64,000 nt of DNA from CAYSUS01 sp964434165 (GTDB lineage Bacteria > Planctomycetota > Planctomycetia > Pirellulales > Thermoguttaceae): assembly GCA_964434165.1 (NCBI GenBank), contig CAYSUS010000007.1, positions 53,800-117,799 on the forward strand, read 5' to 3'. Numbering within the stretch: the first letter of the stretch is position 1; each line of letters starts with the position of its first letter. Of the stretch, positions 44,532 through 52,472 are shown piece by piece. The position numbers and the translations under genes are program-made. The notes beneath the pieces were generated by a model. The model was not told the DNA's origin. It did not search any database and saw nothing but the letters and a program-made list of their open reading frames with translations.

Positions 44532-45824
44532 CTAACGCCTGTCCGCCTCGCGCGTGACGTACTCCAGGGCCTTCATCAAGGCGCGGTCGGCCGCGAGGTC
44601 GTCGGGGTCGAGCGCCTCGGGGTCGTGCTCCGGATCGAGGGTCTGATTGGCGTCGCGCCGGTTGCGCCAGTGGATCAAGCGCACCCGTTCCTCGTCGTCG
44701 AGCGGCACCTCGTATCCCGGGTCGGGCTTGACACCCCACTCGTCCTTCTCGGTGGCGCCCTCGGCGCGGTTGATGTCGCGGCCGCTGGGGCGCCAGTAGC
44801 TGGAGGTGGTCAGCTTCAGGGCGCCCATGCCGCCGTCGAGCTTGATCAGCTCCTGCACGGTCCCCTTGCCGTAGCTCCGCTCGCCCACCACGACGGCCAC
44901 CTCGTGGTCCTGGAGGCACGCGGCCACGATCTCGCTGGCGCTGGCGCTGAGGTGGTTCACCAGCACGGCCACGGAGAATCCGTTGAAGGTATCCTTGGAG
45001 CTGGCGTCGAACTTGTGCTTGATGCGGCCGTCGCGGTCGCGGGTGGTGACGATCACGCCCTCCTCGACGAACAGGTCGCAGGCGGCCCAGGCGGCCCCCA
45101 GCAGCCCACCGCGGTTGTTGCGCAGGTCGAGGATCAGCCCGCGCATGCCCGCCTCGGTCAGCTCGTCGAGGATCGCCTTCAACTCGTCCACGGTGCGGGC
45201 GCCGAAGGTCTGAAGGCGGAGGTAGGCGATCTTGTCGTAGTCGTCGAGGAAGTAGGACCAGTGGCCCTCGGCGTCGCGGCGGTCGCCGACGACGCTATCG
45301 ACCTGGATCGTGTCGCGGAGGATCTTCACTTCCAGCGGGTCCGGCTCGCCGGATCGCTGGATGGTGAGCGTGACCGGCTCGCCCGGCTTGCCCCGCATCC
45401 GCTCGGCGGCGTCCTGAAGCGAAAGCCCCTGGGTGCCCTGCCCGTCGATCCGCACGATCCGGTCGCCGGCGCGGATTCCGGCCTTGTGGGCGGGCGTGCC
45501 GTAGAGGGGCGTGACCACCGTGAGCTGGCGCGTGCGCTTGTCGAGGTACACCTGGATGCCGATCCCGCCGAACTCCTGGTCGAGGTCCTCCTCGAACGCG
45601 GTGTACTCGCGGGGCGGGAAATAGCCCGAGTGCTCGTCGAGCAGACGGGTCATGCCGTCCAGGGCCCCCTGGAGCAGCTCCTTGCGATCCTTCTTCTGCA
45701 AAGCCCGCCGCTCGATCTCGTTCATGGCGAACACGAGGACGCGGCCGTAGGGGCTGACCTTGACGTAGCAGCCCAGCGAGATCCCCAGGACGGCGGCCAG
45801 GACGGCGATGTTGCGACGGGGCAT
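44532..45824 (-). CDS. S41-family C-terminal processing protease
   Basis: A 430-residue serine protease of the CtpA/Tsp family. An N-terminal hydrophobic segment anchors or exports it. A PDZ domain covers about residues 75-175 (GGIGIQVYL; HKAGIRAGDRIVRIDGQGTQ), and the S41 catalytic domain has the LILDLRNNRGGLL block, the serine segment NHLSASASEIV and the lysine Lys320 in SYGKGTVQ. These enzymes degrade or trim periplasmic proteins from their C-termini. All key residues are present. The ATG at 45824 is chosen since the upstream part of the open frame is not protein-like. Gene ends 12 bases from the convergent toroid-like gene. Confidence 0.93.
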   Translation of the reverse strand: MPRRNIAVLAAVLGISLGCYVKVSPYGRVLVFAMNEIERRALQKKDRKELLQGALDGMTRLLDEHSGYFPPREYTAFEEDLDQEFGGIGIQVYLDKRTRQLTVVTPLYGTPAHKAGIRAGDRIVRIDGQGTQGLSLQDAAERMRGKPGEPVTLTIQRSGEPDPLEVKILRDTIQVDSVVGDRRDAEGHWSYFLDDYDKIAYLRLQTFGARTVDELKAILDELTEAGMRGLILDLRNNRGGLLGAAWAACDLFVEEGVIVTTRDRDGRIKHKFDASSKDTFNGFSVAVLVNHLSASASEIVAACLQDHEVAVVVGERSYGKGTVQELIKLDGGMGALKLTTSSYWRPSGRDINRAEGATEKDEWGVKPDPGYEVPLDDEERVRLIHWRNRRDANQTLDPEHDPEALDPDDLAADRALMKALEYVTREADRR

Positions 45825-45967
45825 GCGGGGGTTCCGGATAAGGGAGAGGATCGCGCTCGGCGCGGGCGACCTTCCCCTATGGTACCCTTGGCCGGCGCAG
45901 CGCGGCAAGGCGACCGGCGCGAGCGACGGACGCCGGGGGGACGGGCCTCACGGCGCCCGACGCACCG

Positions 45968-47833
45968 TCACCGCGCGCCGAGCTTCTCGAGAATGGTCGT
46001 GAACAGCCGGTTGGCGTAGCCGAGCCCCGCGGTGTTCTCCAGGGCCTGGCGGATCTGCGGCACGGCGGGCCGGGCCCGCTCGCCCAACCGCTCCAGGACA
46101 TTCGCCGCGCGGAGGCGGATCCACTCGCTGTCGTGGCTGACGGCCTCCTGGACGACCGGCATGACCCCGTCCGGCCGACCTATCCGCACCAGCGACTCGG
46201 CCGCGGCCATGCGCACGGCCGGGGAGTCGTCCTCAAGCGCCCGGCGCAAGACCTCGGCCGAGGGCCGCGCCTTCTCGCCCAGCGAGCCGAGGCCCGTGGC
46301 CGCCCAGAATCGCACGGCCGCGTCGCCGTCGTCCATAAGGCGGGTCATCTCGGAGAGGGCCTTCTCGCCGCGGCCGACGAGCACGGCCGCCGCGCGGATC
46401 CGAGCCAGGGGGTATTTGCCCTCCGCGCGGGCCATCTCGCAGGGGGTGCTCCCCTCGCTGCGGCGCATCATGTCCGACTCGGGCAAGAGGCCCAGGTCGC
46501 GCGTCGCGCGCTGCCACCGCTCGTGCTCGGCGCGCATCCGACGGAGCACCTCACCCATCTCGGGCTGGCCGGCCAGGTTGTGGACGTTGTGCGGGTCGTT
46601 CTCGCAGTCGTAAAGCTCCTCGACCGGCTTGGTGGGAGCGAACCAGGCGGCGGGTGGGCCCTCGAGTGCGCCCTCGGCCGCCAGCCGGGCCCACACCTGC
46701 AAGGTCGGCATCTGGTAGGTGTACGAGACGATCTGCCCGTTGGTCAGGTCCGGCCGGTAGTTGCGGAGGTAGAGGTAGCGCGGGTCGTGCACGGTGCGGG
46801 CCATGTCGTAGCGCTCGGCCATGCGATCGGTCATCGAATAGACGTAATCGCGCGGCTCGCCGGCCGCTTCGCCGAGGAAGGCCACGCCCTGCATGTGCCC
46901 CGGGATCGCCACGCCGGCCAGGCTCAGGATCGTCGGCGCGAAATCGACGAAGCTCACCAGCCGGTCCGTCTTGGTGCCCGGCGCCCCGGGGGCAAGCTGC
47001 TTCATCGACTCGGGAAACCGGACCATCAGCGGCACGCGCGTGCCGCCGTCGTAGCACCACTTCTTGCACCGCGGCATGCCGGCCCCGTTGTCGCCGAAGA
47101 AGAAGACGACGGTCTGGTGGGCCAGCCCCGCCTCGTCCAGCTCCTTGAGAAACGCCCCCGCGCGATGGTCCATCGCGGTGATCAGGTCGTGGTAGCGGGC
47201 CCAGTCGCGGCGGACCTCGGGCGTGTCGGGGTGGAACGGCGGCACCGGGATCTCGGCCGGGTCGTGGCGGACCTCCTTGGGAACCCCTTTCATGTGCTGC
47301 TCGTAGCGCGGCTCGGAGCAGCGGATCTGGCCCTCGTGCGAGCAGGTGATGTTGAACACGGCGAAGAACGGCTGCCCCGGCCTGCGGTGGCGCCAGTGGG
47401 CCTTGCGGCTCGACTCGTCCCAGGCCGCCTCGGGCACCGGGAAGTTGTAGTCGGTCTTCGAGTTGTTCGTGCAGTAGTAGCCGGCCGCGCGGAGGTACTC
47501 GGGAAAGCACTTGATCCCGTCGGGAAGCCTGGTGCGAAAGCGCATGCCGTGCGATCCGATCGACGAGGGGTACATGCCCGTGATCAGCGACGATCGGTTG
47601 GGCGCGCATACGCCGACCACGCCAAAGCAGTTCGTGTAAAGAATGCCCTGGGCGGCCAATCGATCGAGATTCGGCGTCACCGCGTGCTCCACGCCGTAAC
47701 AGCCCAGGTCGGGGCTGATGTCCTCGGCCGTGATCCAGAGGATGTTGGGCGGAGTGGGCTTGTCGGCGGCGCGGGACGCTCCCGCGCAAAGCAGAACCGC
47801 GGCGGCGAGGAAGCGGAGGATCGCGGTGCTCAT
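45968..47833 (-). CDS. Secreted sulfatase with C-terminal HEAT-like repeats
   Basis: A 621-residue sulfatase-superfamily protein. AGGGGA precedes the ATG, and a signal peptide ends near SRA (residue 21). The FGly box is CAPNR with Cys76, the C-x-P-x-R form. The metal site begins ILWITAEDIS, with Glu-Asp instead of the commoner Asp-Asp. Substrate-site and C-terminal blocks include FFFGDNGAGMPRCKKWCYDG and LYDCENDPHNVHNL. Beyond about residue 470, at least three helical repeats (AVRMAAAESLVRIG; IRLRAANVLERLG) form a HEAT-like extension, which suggests a protein-interaction or surface-display role beside the enzyme. Likely substrate: a sulfated glycan, not specified by sequence. Confidence 0.9.
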   Translation of the reverse strand: MSTAILRFLAAAVLLCAGASRAADKPTPPNILWITAEDISPDLGCYGVEHAVTPNLDRLAAQGILYTNCFGVVGVCAPNRSSLITGMYPSSIGSHGMRFRTRLPDGIKCFPEYLRAAGYYCTNNSKTDYNFPVPEAAWDESSRKAHWRHRRPGQPFFAVFNITCSHEGQIRCSEPRYEQHMKGVPKEVRHDPAEIPVPPFHPDTPEVRRDWARYHDLITAMDHRAGAFLKELDEAGLAHQTVVFFFGDNGAGMPRCKKWCYDGGTRVPLMVRFPESMKQLAPGAPGTKTDRLVSFVDFAPTILSLAGVAIPGHMQGVAFLGEAAGEPRDYVYSMTDRMAERYDMARTVHDPRYLYLRNYRPDLTNGQIVSYTYQMPTLQVWARLAAEGALEGPPAAWFAPTKPVEELYDCENDPHNVHNLAGQPEMGEVLRRMRAEHERWQRATRDLGLLPESDMMRRSEGSTPCEMARAEGKYPLARIRAAAVLVGRGEKALSEMTRLMDDGDAAVRFWAATGLGSLGEKARPSAEVLRRALEDDSPAVRMAAAESLVRIGRPDGVMPVVQEAVSHDSEWIRLRAANVLERLGERARPAVPQIRQALENTAGLGYANRLFTTILEKLGAR

Positions 47834-48067
47834 GGCGTGTCCCCTTGGTGGCGAGTGGATGCGTGTCGCGGGGAGCAACTATAGTCGCAGCGTGCGAAGG
47901 CGGCAAGCGACGGCGTGGGGAGTCCTTTCTCGGCCAGGCATGGGTTGCATGGTTCAGCGTGTTCGAGAGAGGACTCCCGACCCCCTTGGGCGCCCCCGGG
48001 CTCGTCGCTTTGCGGGACGGGGGCCGGGCGATAGACTGGGAATCGCCGACGCAACCGACCCTTTCCA

Positions 48068-48098
48068 GACTTCCCAAGTCTCGAAGACTTCGGAAGTC
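48068..48098. repeat. Short palindromic repeat, copy 2
   Basis: GACTTCCCAAGTCT, CGA loop, AGACTTCGGAAGTC: a 14-bp stem with one mismatch, just upstream of the AGGAG Shine-Dalgarno (48101-48105) of the HD hydrolase gene. Confidence 0.65.
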
Positions 48099-48111
48099 CC
48101 AGGAGCATACC

Positions 48112-48705
48112 ATGGATGCCGACCGGCTCGACCGACAGATTCGCTTCCTCGTCGAAATCGACCAGCTCAAGGGCATCGTGCGCCAGACGTGGGTGACCGA
48201 CGGCTCGCGCCGCGAGAACTCGGCCGAGCACTCGTGGCACTTTGCGATGTTGGCGTGCGTGCTGGCCGAGTATGCAGCCGACTCGGGCGTCGATTGCCTG
48301 CGCTGTGTGAAGATGGCCCTCGTGCACGACCTCGTGGAGATCGACGCGGGCGACACCTTCGTGTACGACGAGGCGGCGGCCGCGGACAAGCCCCAGCGCG
48401 AGCGGCGCGCGGCCGATCGCCTCTTCGGACTCCTGCCCGACGATCAGCGCGAGGAGCTTCGCGCGCTATGGGACGAGTACGAGTCCCGCCAGACGCCCGA
48501 GGCCCGCTTCGCCGCCGCGCTGGACCGCTTGCAGCCGATCCTGAACAACTACTATACGCAGGGCCGGGCATGGCTGGAGCACGGCGTCACCGCCGAGCAG
48601 GTGATCGCCAAGAACCGGCACATGGGCGAGGGGGCCCCGGCGCTGTGGCAGTACGCCGAAGACCTCATCCGCGACGCGGTCGAACGGGGGTACCTGGCAG
48701 GCTGA
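48112..48705 (+). CDS. HD-domain hydrolase (YfbR/HDDC2-like)
   Basis: A 197-residue cytoplasmic HD-domain phosphohydrolase. His40 in NSAEHSWHFAM and the His72-Asp73 pair in LVHDLVEIDAGD are the metal ligands typical of the HDDC2/YfbR-like branch, whose characterised members are 5'-deoxynucleotidases; the nucleotide substrate is an inference. No membrane segment or extra domain is seen. The start is fixed by AGGAG at 48101. It is divergent from the HEAT-sulfatase gene, and a palindromic repeat sits immediately upstream of its ribosome binding site. Confidence 0.88.
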   Translation: MDADRLDRQIRFLVEIDQLKGIVRQTWVTDGSRRENSAEHSWHFAMLACVLAEYAADSGVDCLRCVKMALVHDLVEIDAGDTFVYDEAAAADKPQRERRAADRLFGLLPDDQREELRALWDEYESRQTPEARFAAALDRLQPILNNYYTQGRAWLEHGVTAEQVIAKNRHMGEGAPALWQYAEDLIRDAVERGYLAG

Positions 48706-48946
48706 GCAGGCAGGCTGTTCCGGAGAATCCGGGCGGATTGACGGGCCGGGCTCGCAACAACCGAAAAAGGTTGCGCATCTTGTGCAGGCCTCCCGGCCAG
48801 ACGCCTCCCGGACGCGGAGATGCGTTAGAATGCCGCGGGGCTTGCTTCCGGGCGATTCGCTCCATAGACTCCATTAGAGATGGATGCGTTTCACAGGGAG
48901 GTGCACGCATGGATGGATCACCCCACTTGTGGAGAGGTCGTGCATC

Positions 48947-49336
48947 ATGAAGGGTCTCTTGGTGGTTGCGTTGGTTCTTGCGGTCGCTCCGGCGGCCTGG
49001 GCCGACTGTGGTTGTACTCCGACGGTCGTGCAGTACGGCGCGGCACCGGCGGCGGTCTCGACGCCGGCTCCCACGGTGACGTACTCGCCGGTCGTCCAGA
49101 CGGCGGTCCCGGCACCCGTGGTGACTTACCGTCCCGTCGTGCCCGCCCCGACGGTCGTGTATCGCGCCCCCGTCGTGGCGGCGCCGGTCACCGTCTATCG
49201 TCCCGTGGCCCCGGTGACGGTCTACAGCCCCGTGGTCGCGGCACCGGTCGTGGCGGCCCGCCCCGCCGTGGTGCGGACCAAGGTCTATTACCCGGGCGAG
49301 CCGATCCGCAACTTCTTCAAGGCGATCACGCCGTAG
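48947..49336 (+). CDS. Small Val/Pro/Tyr-rich secreted protein
   Basis: A 129-residue protein with a clear signal peptide (residues 1-19, ending WA) and a very repetitive mature part built on V-V/P-x-x-P and VTYRPV-like units, with tyrosines at near-regular intervals. It ends in a conserved-looking RTKVYYPGEPIRNFFKAI. Proteins of this kind are frequent in planctomycetes and are thought to be cell-wall or matrix components, but no function is established. The ATG is preceded by GGAGAGG. A -10-like TAGAAT at 48826-48831 lies upstream without a clear -35. A terminator-like hairpin follows the gene. Confidence 0.75.
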   Translation: MKGLLVVALVLAVAPAAWADCGCTPTVVQYGAAPAAVSTPAPTVTYSPVVQTAVPAPVVTYRPVVPAPTVVYRAPVVAAPVTVYRPVAPVTVYSPVVAAPVVAARPAVVRTKVYYPGEPIRNFFKAITP

Positions 49337-49380
49337 GGCTCATTCGCCGCGGTGCGGCGCTGGATTTCCGAAAGACATTC

Positions 49381-49420
49381 GGCCCGCGGGCAGCCCGCTC
49401 GCGGGCCTCTTGGGTTTCTT
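49381..49420 (+). terminator. Hairpin terminator after the small secreted protein gene
   Basis: GGCCCGCG (49381-49388) and CGCGGGCC (49400-49407) form a perfect 8-bp stem with an 11-base loop, followed by TCTTGGGTTTCTT. It fits an intrinsic terminator 45 bases after the stop. The rest of the 561-base gap to 49897 contains no supported gene. Confidence 0.55.
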
Positions 49421-49699
49421 GGGCGAGAACGCGAAGCGCCGATGGCTGCCGCAGGGACGCGGGTCCGCTTGGGAATCCAACCGGCCGGCTCCCCTGTCGC
49501 CGCCAGGCGATGCTTGGAGAGGATTGCACAGGAAGCGTTAACGCAATGGCGGCGTTTCGAGCCGATGAGCGTGCAATCCGGATCCAATGCCACTCAGCAA
49601 GGCCCTTGCATCATGGCCTCCAGCCGGCTCGCGCTGAGGAAGAGGCGGTTGGGACACGCCTCATGGTCGTCGCGGCCGCGAAGCGGCCCGAGCGCAAAG

Positions 49700-49719
49700 C
49701 CGTGGGCGTGAGCCCACGG
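49700..49719. repeat. Palindrome with GNRA-type loop
   Basis: CCGTGGGC, loop GTGA, GCCCACGG: a perfect 8-bp stem with a GNRA-type tetraloop. The flanks are AGCGCAAAG and AATGGGAGCGG. It has the shape of REP/BIME-type elements common in intergenic regions of high-GC genomes, but only this copy is seen in the window. Confidence 0.45.
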
Positions 49720-49797
49720 AATGGGAGCGGCCACCGAGGCTCGGCGGTGCGATCCGCGCTCCGTCCCGGCGGAGAAGGTTGCGGCCGCCCCGTTCCA

Positions 49798-49826
49798 TTG
49801 CGACTCGCCAGCACCCGGCCTACAAT
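49798..49826 (+). promoter_or_regulatory. Putative sigma70-type promoter for the MFS gene
   Basis: TTGCGA (49798-49803) and TACAAT (49821-49826) with 17 bases between them, 71 bases before the MFS start. The best-matched promoter in the window. Confidence 0.5.
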
Positions 49827-49897
49827 CGGGGTCGCCTTGCTCACGCCTCCCGACTCCCTTTCGCCTGCGCGAGCCCGATCTCTGAGAAAAACGCACC

Positions 49898-51493
49898 ATG
49901 AGCCAGCCCCGCTCGTACAACCTCCGCTACGTCTGGTCCATCTGCCTGGTCGCCGCGCTGGGCGGGCTGCTGTTCGGCTACGACTGGGTCGTGATCGGAG
50001 GGGCCAAGCCGTTCTACGAGAGCCACTTCCGCCTGACCGACCCGGGCTGGCAGGGCTGGGTGATGAGCAGCGCCCTGGTCGGTTGCCTGATCGGCTCCCT
50101 GATCTCCGGGGGGCTGAGCGACCGGTTCGGGCGCAGGCGCCTCCTGATCCTGGCGGGCCTGCTGTTCACGGCCTCGGCCGTGGGCACCGGCCTTTCTGGC
50201 AACCTCACGGCGTTCGTCCTCTGGCGGATCGTGGGCGGCGTGGGGATCGGTCTGGCCTCGAACCTCTCGCCCATGTACATCGCCGAGGTCTCGCCGGCCG
50301 AGATCCGCGGGCGGTTCGTCTCCATCAACCAGCTCACCATCGTCGTCGGCATCCTCGCCGCACAGATCACCAACTGGCTGATCGCCGCGCCCGTGCCCGG
50401 CGCGGACCAGATCCGGCTTCTCCTCGATGAACCGTCCGCGGCCGAGGTCTTTCAAGACCCGGACGAGCTCGCGCGGCAGAAGGCCGACGCTTTGCGGATC
50501 GCCGATCCGCGGGCCATGGAGGCGGTGGGGGCGGCCTTCCCGCACGTCGCGCTCACGCGCCCTCAGACCGCGGCGGAGAAGGAGGCCAAGTCGGAGGAGG
50601 ACGCGGCCCTGGTGGCGACGTACCTCCGGCCGACCTGGAACGGCCGGTACGGCTGGCGTTGGATGTTCGCCGCGGAGACGATTCCCGCGATGGCGTTCTT
50701 CCTGTTCATGCTCATCGTGCCGGAGAGCCCCCGCTGGCTCGTCAAGAACGGCCGGGAGGAGCGCGCCCGCGCGATCCTCGCCCGGGTCGGCGGCCCGGCG
50801 TACGCCGACTTCGAGATCGGCGACATCCGCCAGACCCTGGCCGGAGAGACCGAGCGCGTGGACTTCGGCGAGCTGGTCAGGCCGCGGATGCTGCCGATCC
50901 TGTTGCTCGGGGTGACGCTCGCCGTGTTCCAGCAGTGGTGCGGAATCAACGTGATCTTCAACTACGCCGAGGACGTGTTCCGCGCGGCCGGGTACGAGGT
51001 GGGCGAGATGCTCTTTCAGATCGTGATCTCCGGCGCGGTGAATCTCCTGTTCACCTTCCTCGCCATTTACACGGTGGACCTTTGGGGGCGGCGCGCGCTG
51101 ATGCTGGCCGGGGCCTCCTCCCTGGGCGTGGTGTACGCGCTGTTGGGCGCGTGCTTCTTCTTCGGCATCGAGGGGCCGCACGTGGTCGCGCTGGTGATGC
51201 TGGCCATTGCCTGCTACGCCGCGACGCTGGCCCCGATCACCTGGGTCGTGCTCTCGGAGATCTTCCCCAACCGCATCCGCGGGGCGGCGATGTCCGTGTC
51301 GGTCTCGGCCCTGTGGATCGGCTGCTTCACCCTCACCTACACGTTCCCGCTGCTGCGCGACGCCCTGAAGCCGTTCGGTACCTTCTGGCTCTACAGCGGC
51401 ATCTGCGCCGCGGGCTTCCTGTTCATCCTCACCCACCTGCCGGAGACGAAAGGTAAGTCGCTGGAGCAGATCGAGCGAGAACTGGTGGACTGA
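49898..51493 (+). CDS. MFS sugar:cation symporter with an enlarged loop
   Basis: A 531-residue transporter of the sugar porter family (XylE/AraE-like) with about twelve membrane helices. Signatures: LGGLLFGYDWVVIGGA in TM1, DRFGRRR in the 2-3 loop, SPMYIAEVSPAEIRGR after TM4, VPESPRWLVKNGREERAR before the central loop, and PETKGKSLEQIE at the C-terminus. It should import a monosaccharide with H+ or Na+. The loop between TM5 (ending NWLIAA, residue 164) and GWRWMFAAE (residue 252) is about 85 residues, mostly charged and Ala/Glu-rich, where XylE-like proteins have only a short one. No sugar-catabolism gene is adjacent, so the substrate is open. Confidence 0.9.
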   Translation: MSQPRSYNLRYVWSICLVAALGGLLFGYDWVVIGGAKPFYESHFRLTDPGWQGWVMSSALVGCLIGSLISGGLSDRFGRRRLLILAGLLFTASAVGTGLSGNLTAFVLWRIVGGVGIGLASNLSPMYIAEVSPAEIRGRFVSINQLTIVVGILAAQITNWLIAAPVPGADQIRLLLDEPSAAEVFQDPDELARQKADALRIADPRAMEAVGAAFPHVALTRPQTAAEKEAKSEEDAALVATYLRPTWNGRYGWRWMFAAETIPAMAFFLFMLIVPESPRWLVKNGREERARAILARVGGPAYADFEIGDIRQTLAGETERVDFGELVRPRMLPILLLGVTLAVFQQWCGINVIFNYAEDVFRAAGYEVGEMLFQIVISGAVNLLFTFLAIYTVDLWGRRALMLAGASSLGVVYALLGACFFFGIEGPHVVALVMLAIACYAATLAPITWVVLSEIFPNRIRGAAMSVSVSALWIGCFTLTYTFPLLRDALKPFGTFWLYSGICAAGFLFILTHLPETKGKSLEQIERELVD

Positions 51494-51621
51494 GGGCAGG
51501 TTCTCGCCCTGGCTTCCCAAGCATTTTCGCCTGCCCGCGAGCGCGGGGGTGACTGGTGCGTGGTGAGCAGTCGTTCGATAACACGATTCTCCTGTCCCCA
51601 ATCCCCAATCCCTGCTCCCGC

Positions 51622-52395
51622 CTACGAAACCACCAGCCGCACGGCAGCCAGGGCGGCGAAGGCGAGCATCAGGGCGTTGAACAGCTTCTGCGGGATCACG
51701 GCGAACACGCGTCGCCCCACCAGTCCGCCGAGGAAGACCACCGCCGCAAAGGTGGCGCTGTAGCGGAGCGTCTGGCCGGTCAACAGGCCGATCTGCGTAT
51801 AGACGGGCACCTTCAGGGCGTTGACGATGAGGAAGAACCAGGCCCAGGTGCCGATGAACTGCTCCTTGTTCATGCCGCGGCCGACGAGGTAGATGGCCAT
51901 GACGGGCCCGGCCGCGTTGCCCAGCGCCGTGCCGAAGCCCGCCAGAAGCCCCATCAGCGTGGTGTACCCGAGGGCCGCGCGGGGGTCGTCGTCGTTCGGT
52001 TCGGCGGCGGCGCGTTGGCCGTTCTCTCGCAGGCGCTGACGCACGCCCTCGACGCCCAGCAGGCCGAGGATCATCCACCCGAGGATGAGCTTGAACCGAT
52101 CGTTGTCGGCGTAGTGCAGAACGATCACCGCCGGGACCATGCCGGCCAGCACGGCGGGAAAAAGCCCCCACAGCCGGTGCCACTGGGCGTGGCGGCGGTA
52201 GAAGCCCACGGCCATCACGTCGCCGATCAGAAGCAGCGGCAGGATCGCGGCCACCGACTGCTTCTCGTTGCCCACGAAGGCCTGGGCCACCATGAGCACG
52301 GCCGGCAGCCCCACGCCCGGCACGCCCGTCTTCGACAGCCCCACCAGGAAGGCGGCGCTTACGGACCAGAGCACGGCGGGCAGGTCGAGGGGCAT
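51622..52395 (-). CDS. TauE/SafE-family sulfite or anion exporter
   Basis: A 257-residue integral membrane protein with about eight hydrophobic segments and the family pattern GLSKTGVPGVG near the N-terminus and GTALGNAAGPVMAIYL in the second half. TauE/SafE proteins export sulfite, sulfoacetate or related organosulfur anions. It lies 78 bases after the ATP sulfurylase gene on the same strand, which supports a sulfur role. No regulator is nearby. The start at 52395 gives a standard N-terminus. Confidence 0.85.
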   Translation of the reverse strand: MPLDLPAVLWSVSAAFLVGLSKTGVPGVGLPAVLMVAQAFVGNEKQSVAAILPLLLIGDVMAVGFYRRHAQWHRLWGLFPAVLAGMVPAVIVLHYADNDRFKLILGWMILGLLGVEGVRQRLRENGQRAAAEPNDDDPRAALGYTTLMGLLAGFGTALGNAAGPVMAIYLVGRGMNKEQFIGTWAWFFLIVNALKVPVYTQIGLLTGQTLRYSATFAAVVFLGGLVGRRVFAVIPQKLFNALMLAFAALAAVRLVVS

Positions 52396-52425
52396 GGGGC
52401 GCTACGGACCGGCCGAGGCGGACGG

Positions 52426-52456
52426 GACTTCCGAAGTCTCGAAGACTTCGGAAGCC
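52426..52456. repeat. Short palindromic repeat, copy 3
   Basis: CTTCCGAAGTCT, CGA loop, AGACTTCGGAAG: a perfect 12-bp stem (52428-52454) between the sat and TauE/SafE genes, which are on the same strand. It may modulate the ratio of the two products by acting as a partial terminator or mRNA stabiliser. Confidence 0.7.
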
Positions 52457-52472
52457 TGTCGGATAACGAAGC

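Noticed and set aside
41704..44919. Very long minus-strand frame over the pilin-like and toroid-like genes
   Set aside because: Both plus-strand genes have leader peptides and one has AGGAG; the minus frame is Arg/His/Pro-biased.
49020..49280. Repetitive VVxAP codons as a possible repeat array or CRISPR
   Set aside because: The repetition is codon-level in a coding region with signal peptide; no spacer-repeat regularity.
51540..51621. CCCCAATCCCCAATCCC stretch as a repeat family
   Set aside because: Short, degenerate, no second copy found in the window.
49841..52183. 780-codon minus-strand frame over the sugar porter
   Set aside because: Porter motifs and helices are unmistakable on the plus strand.
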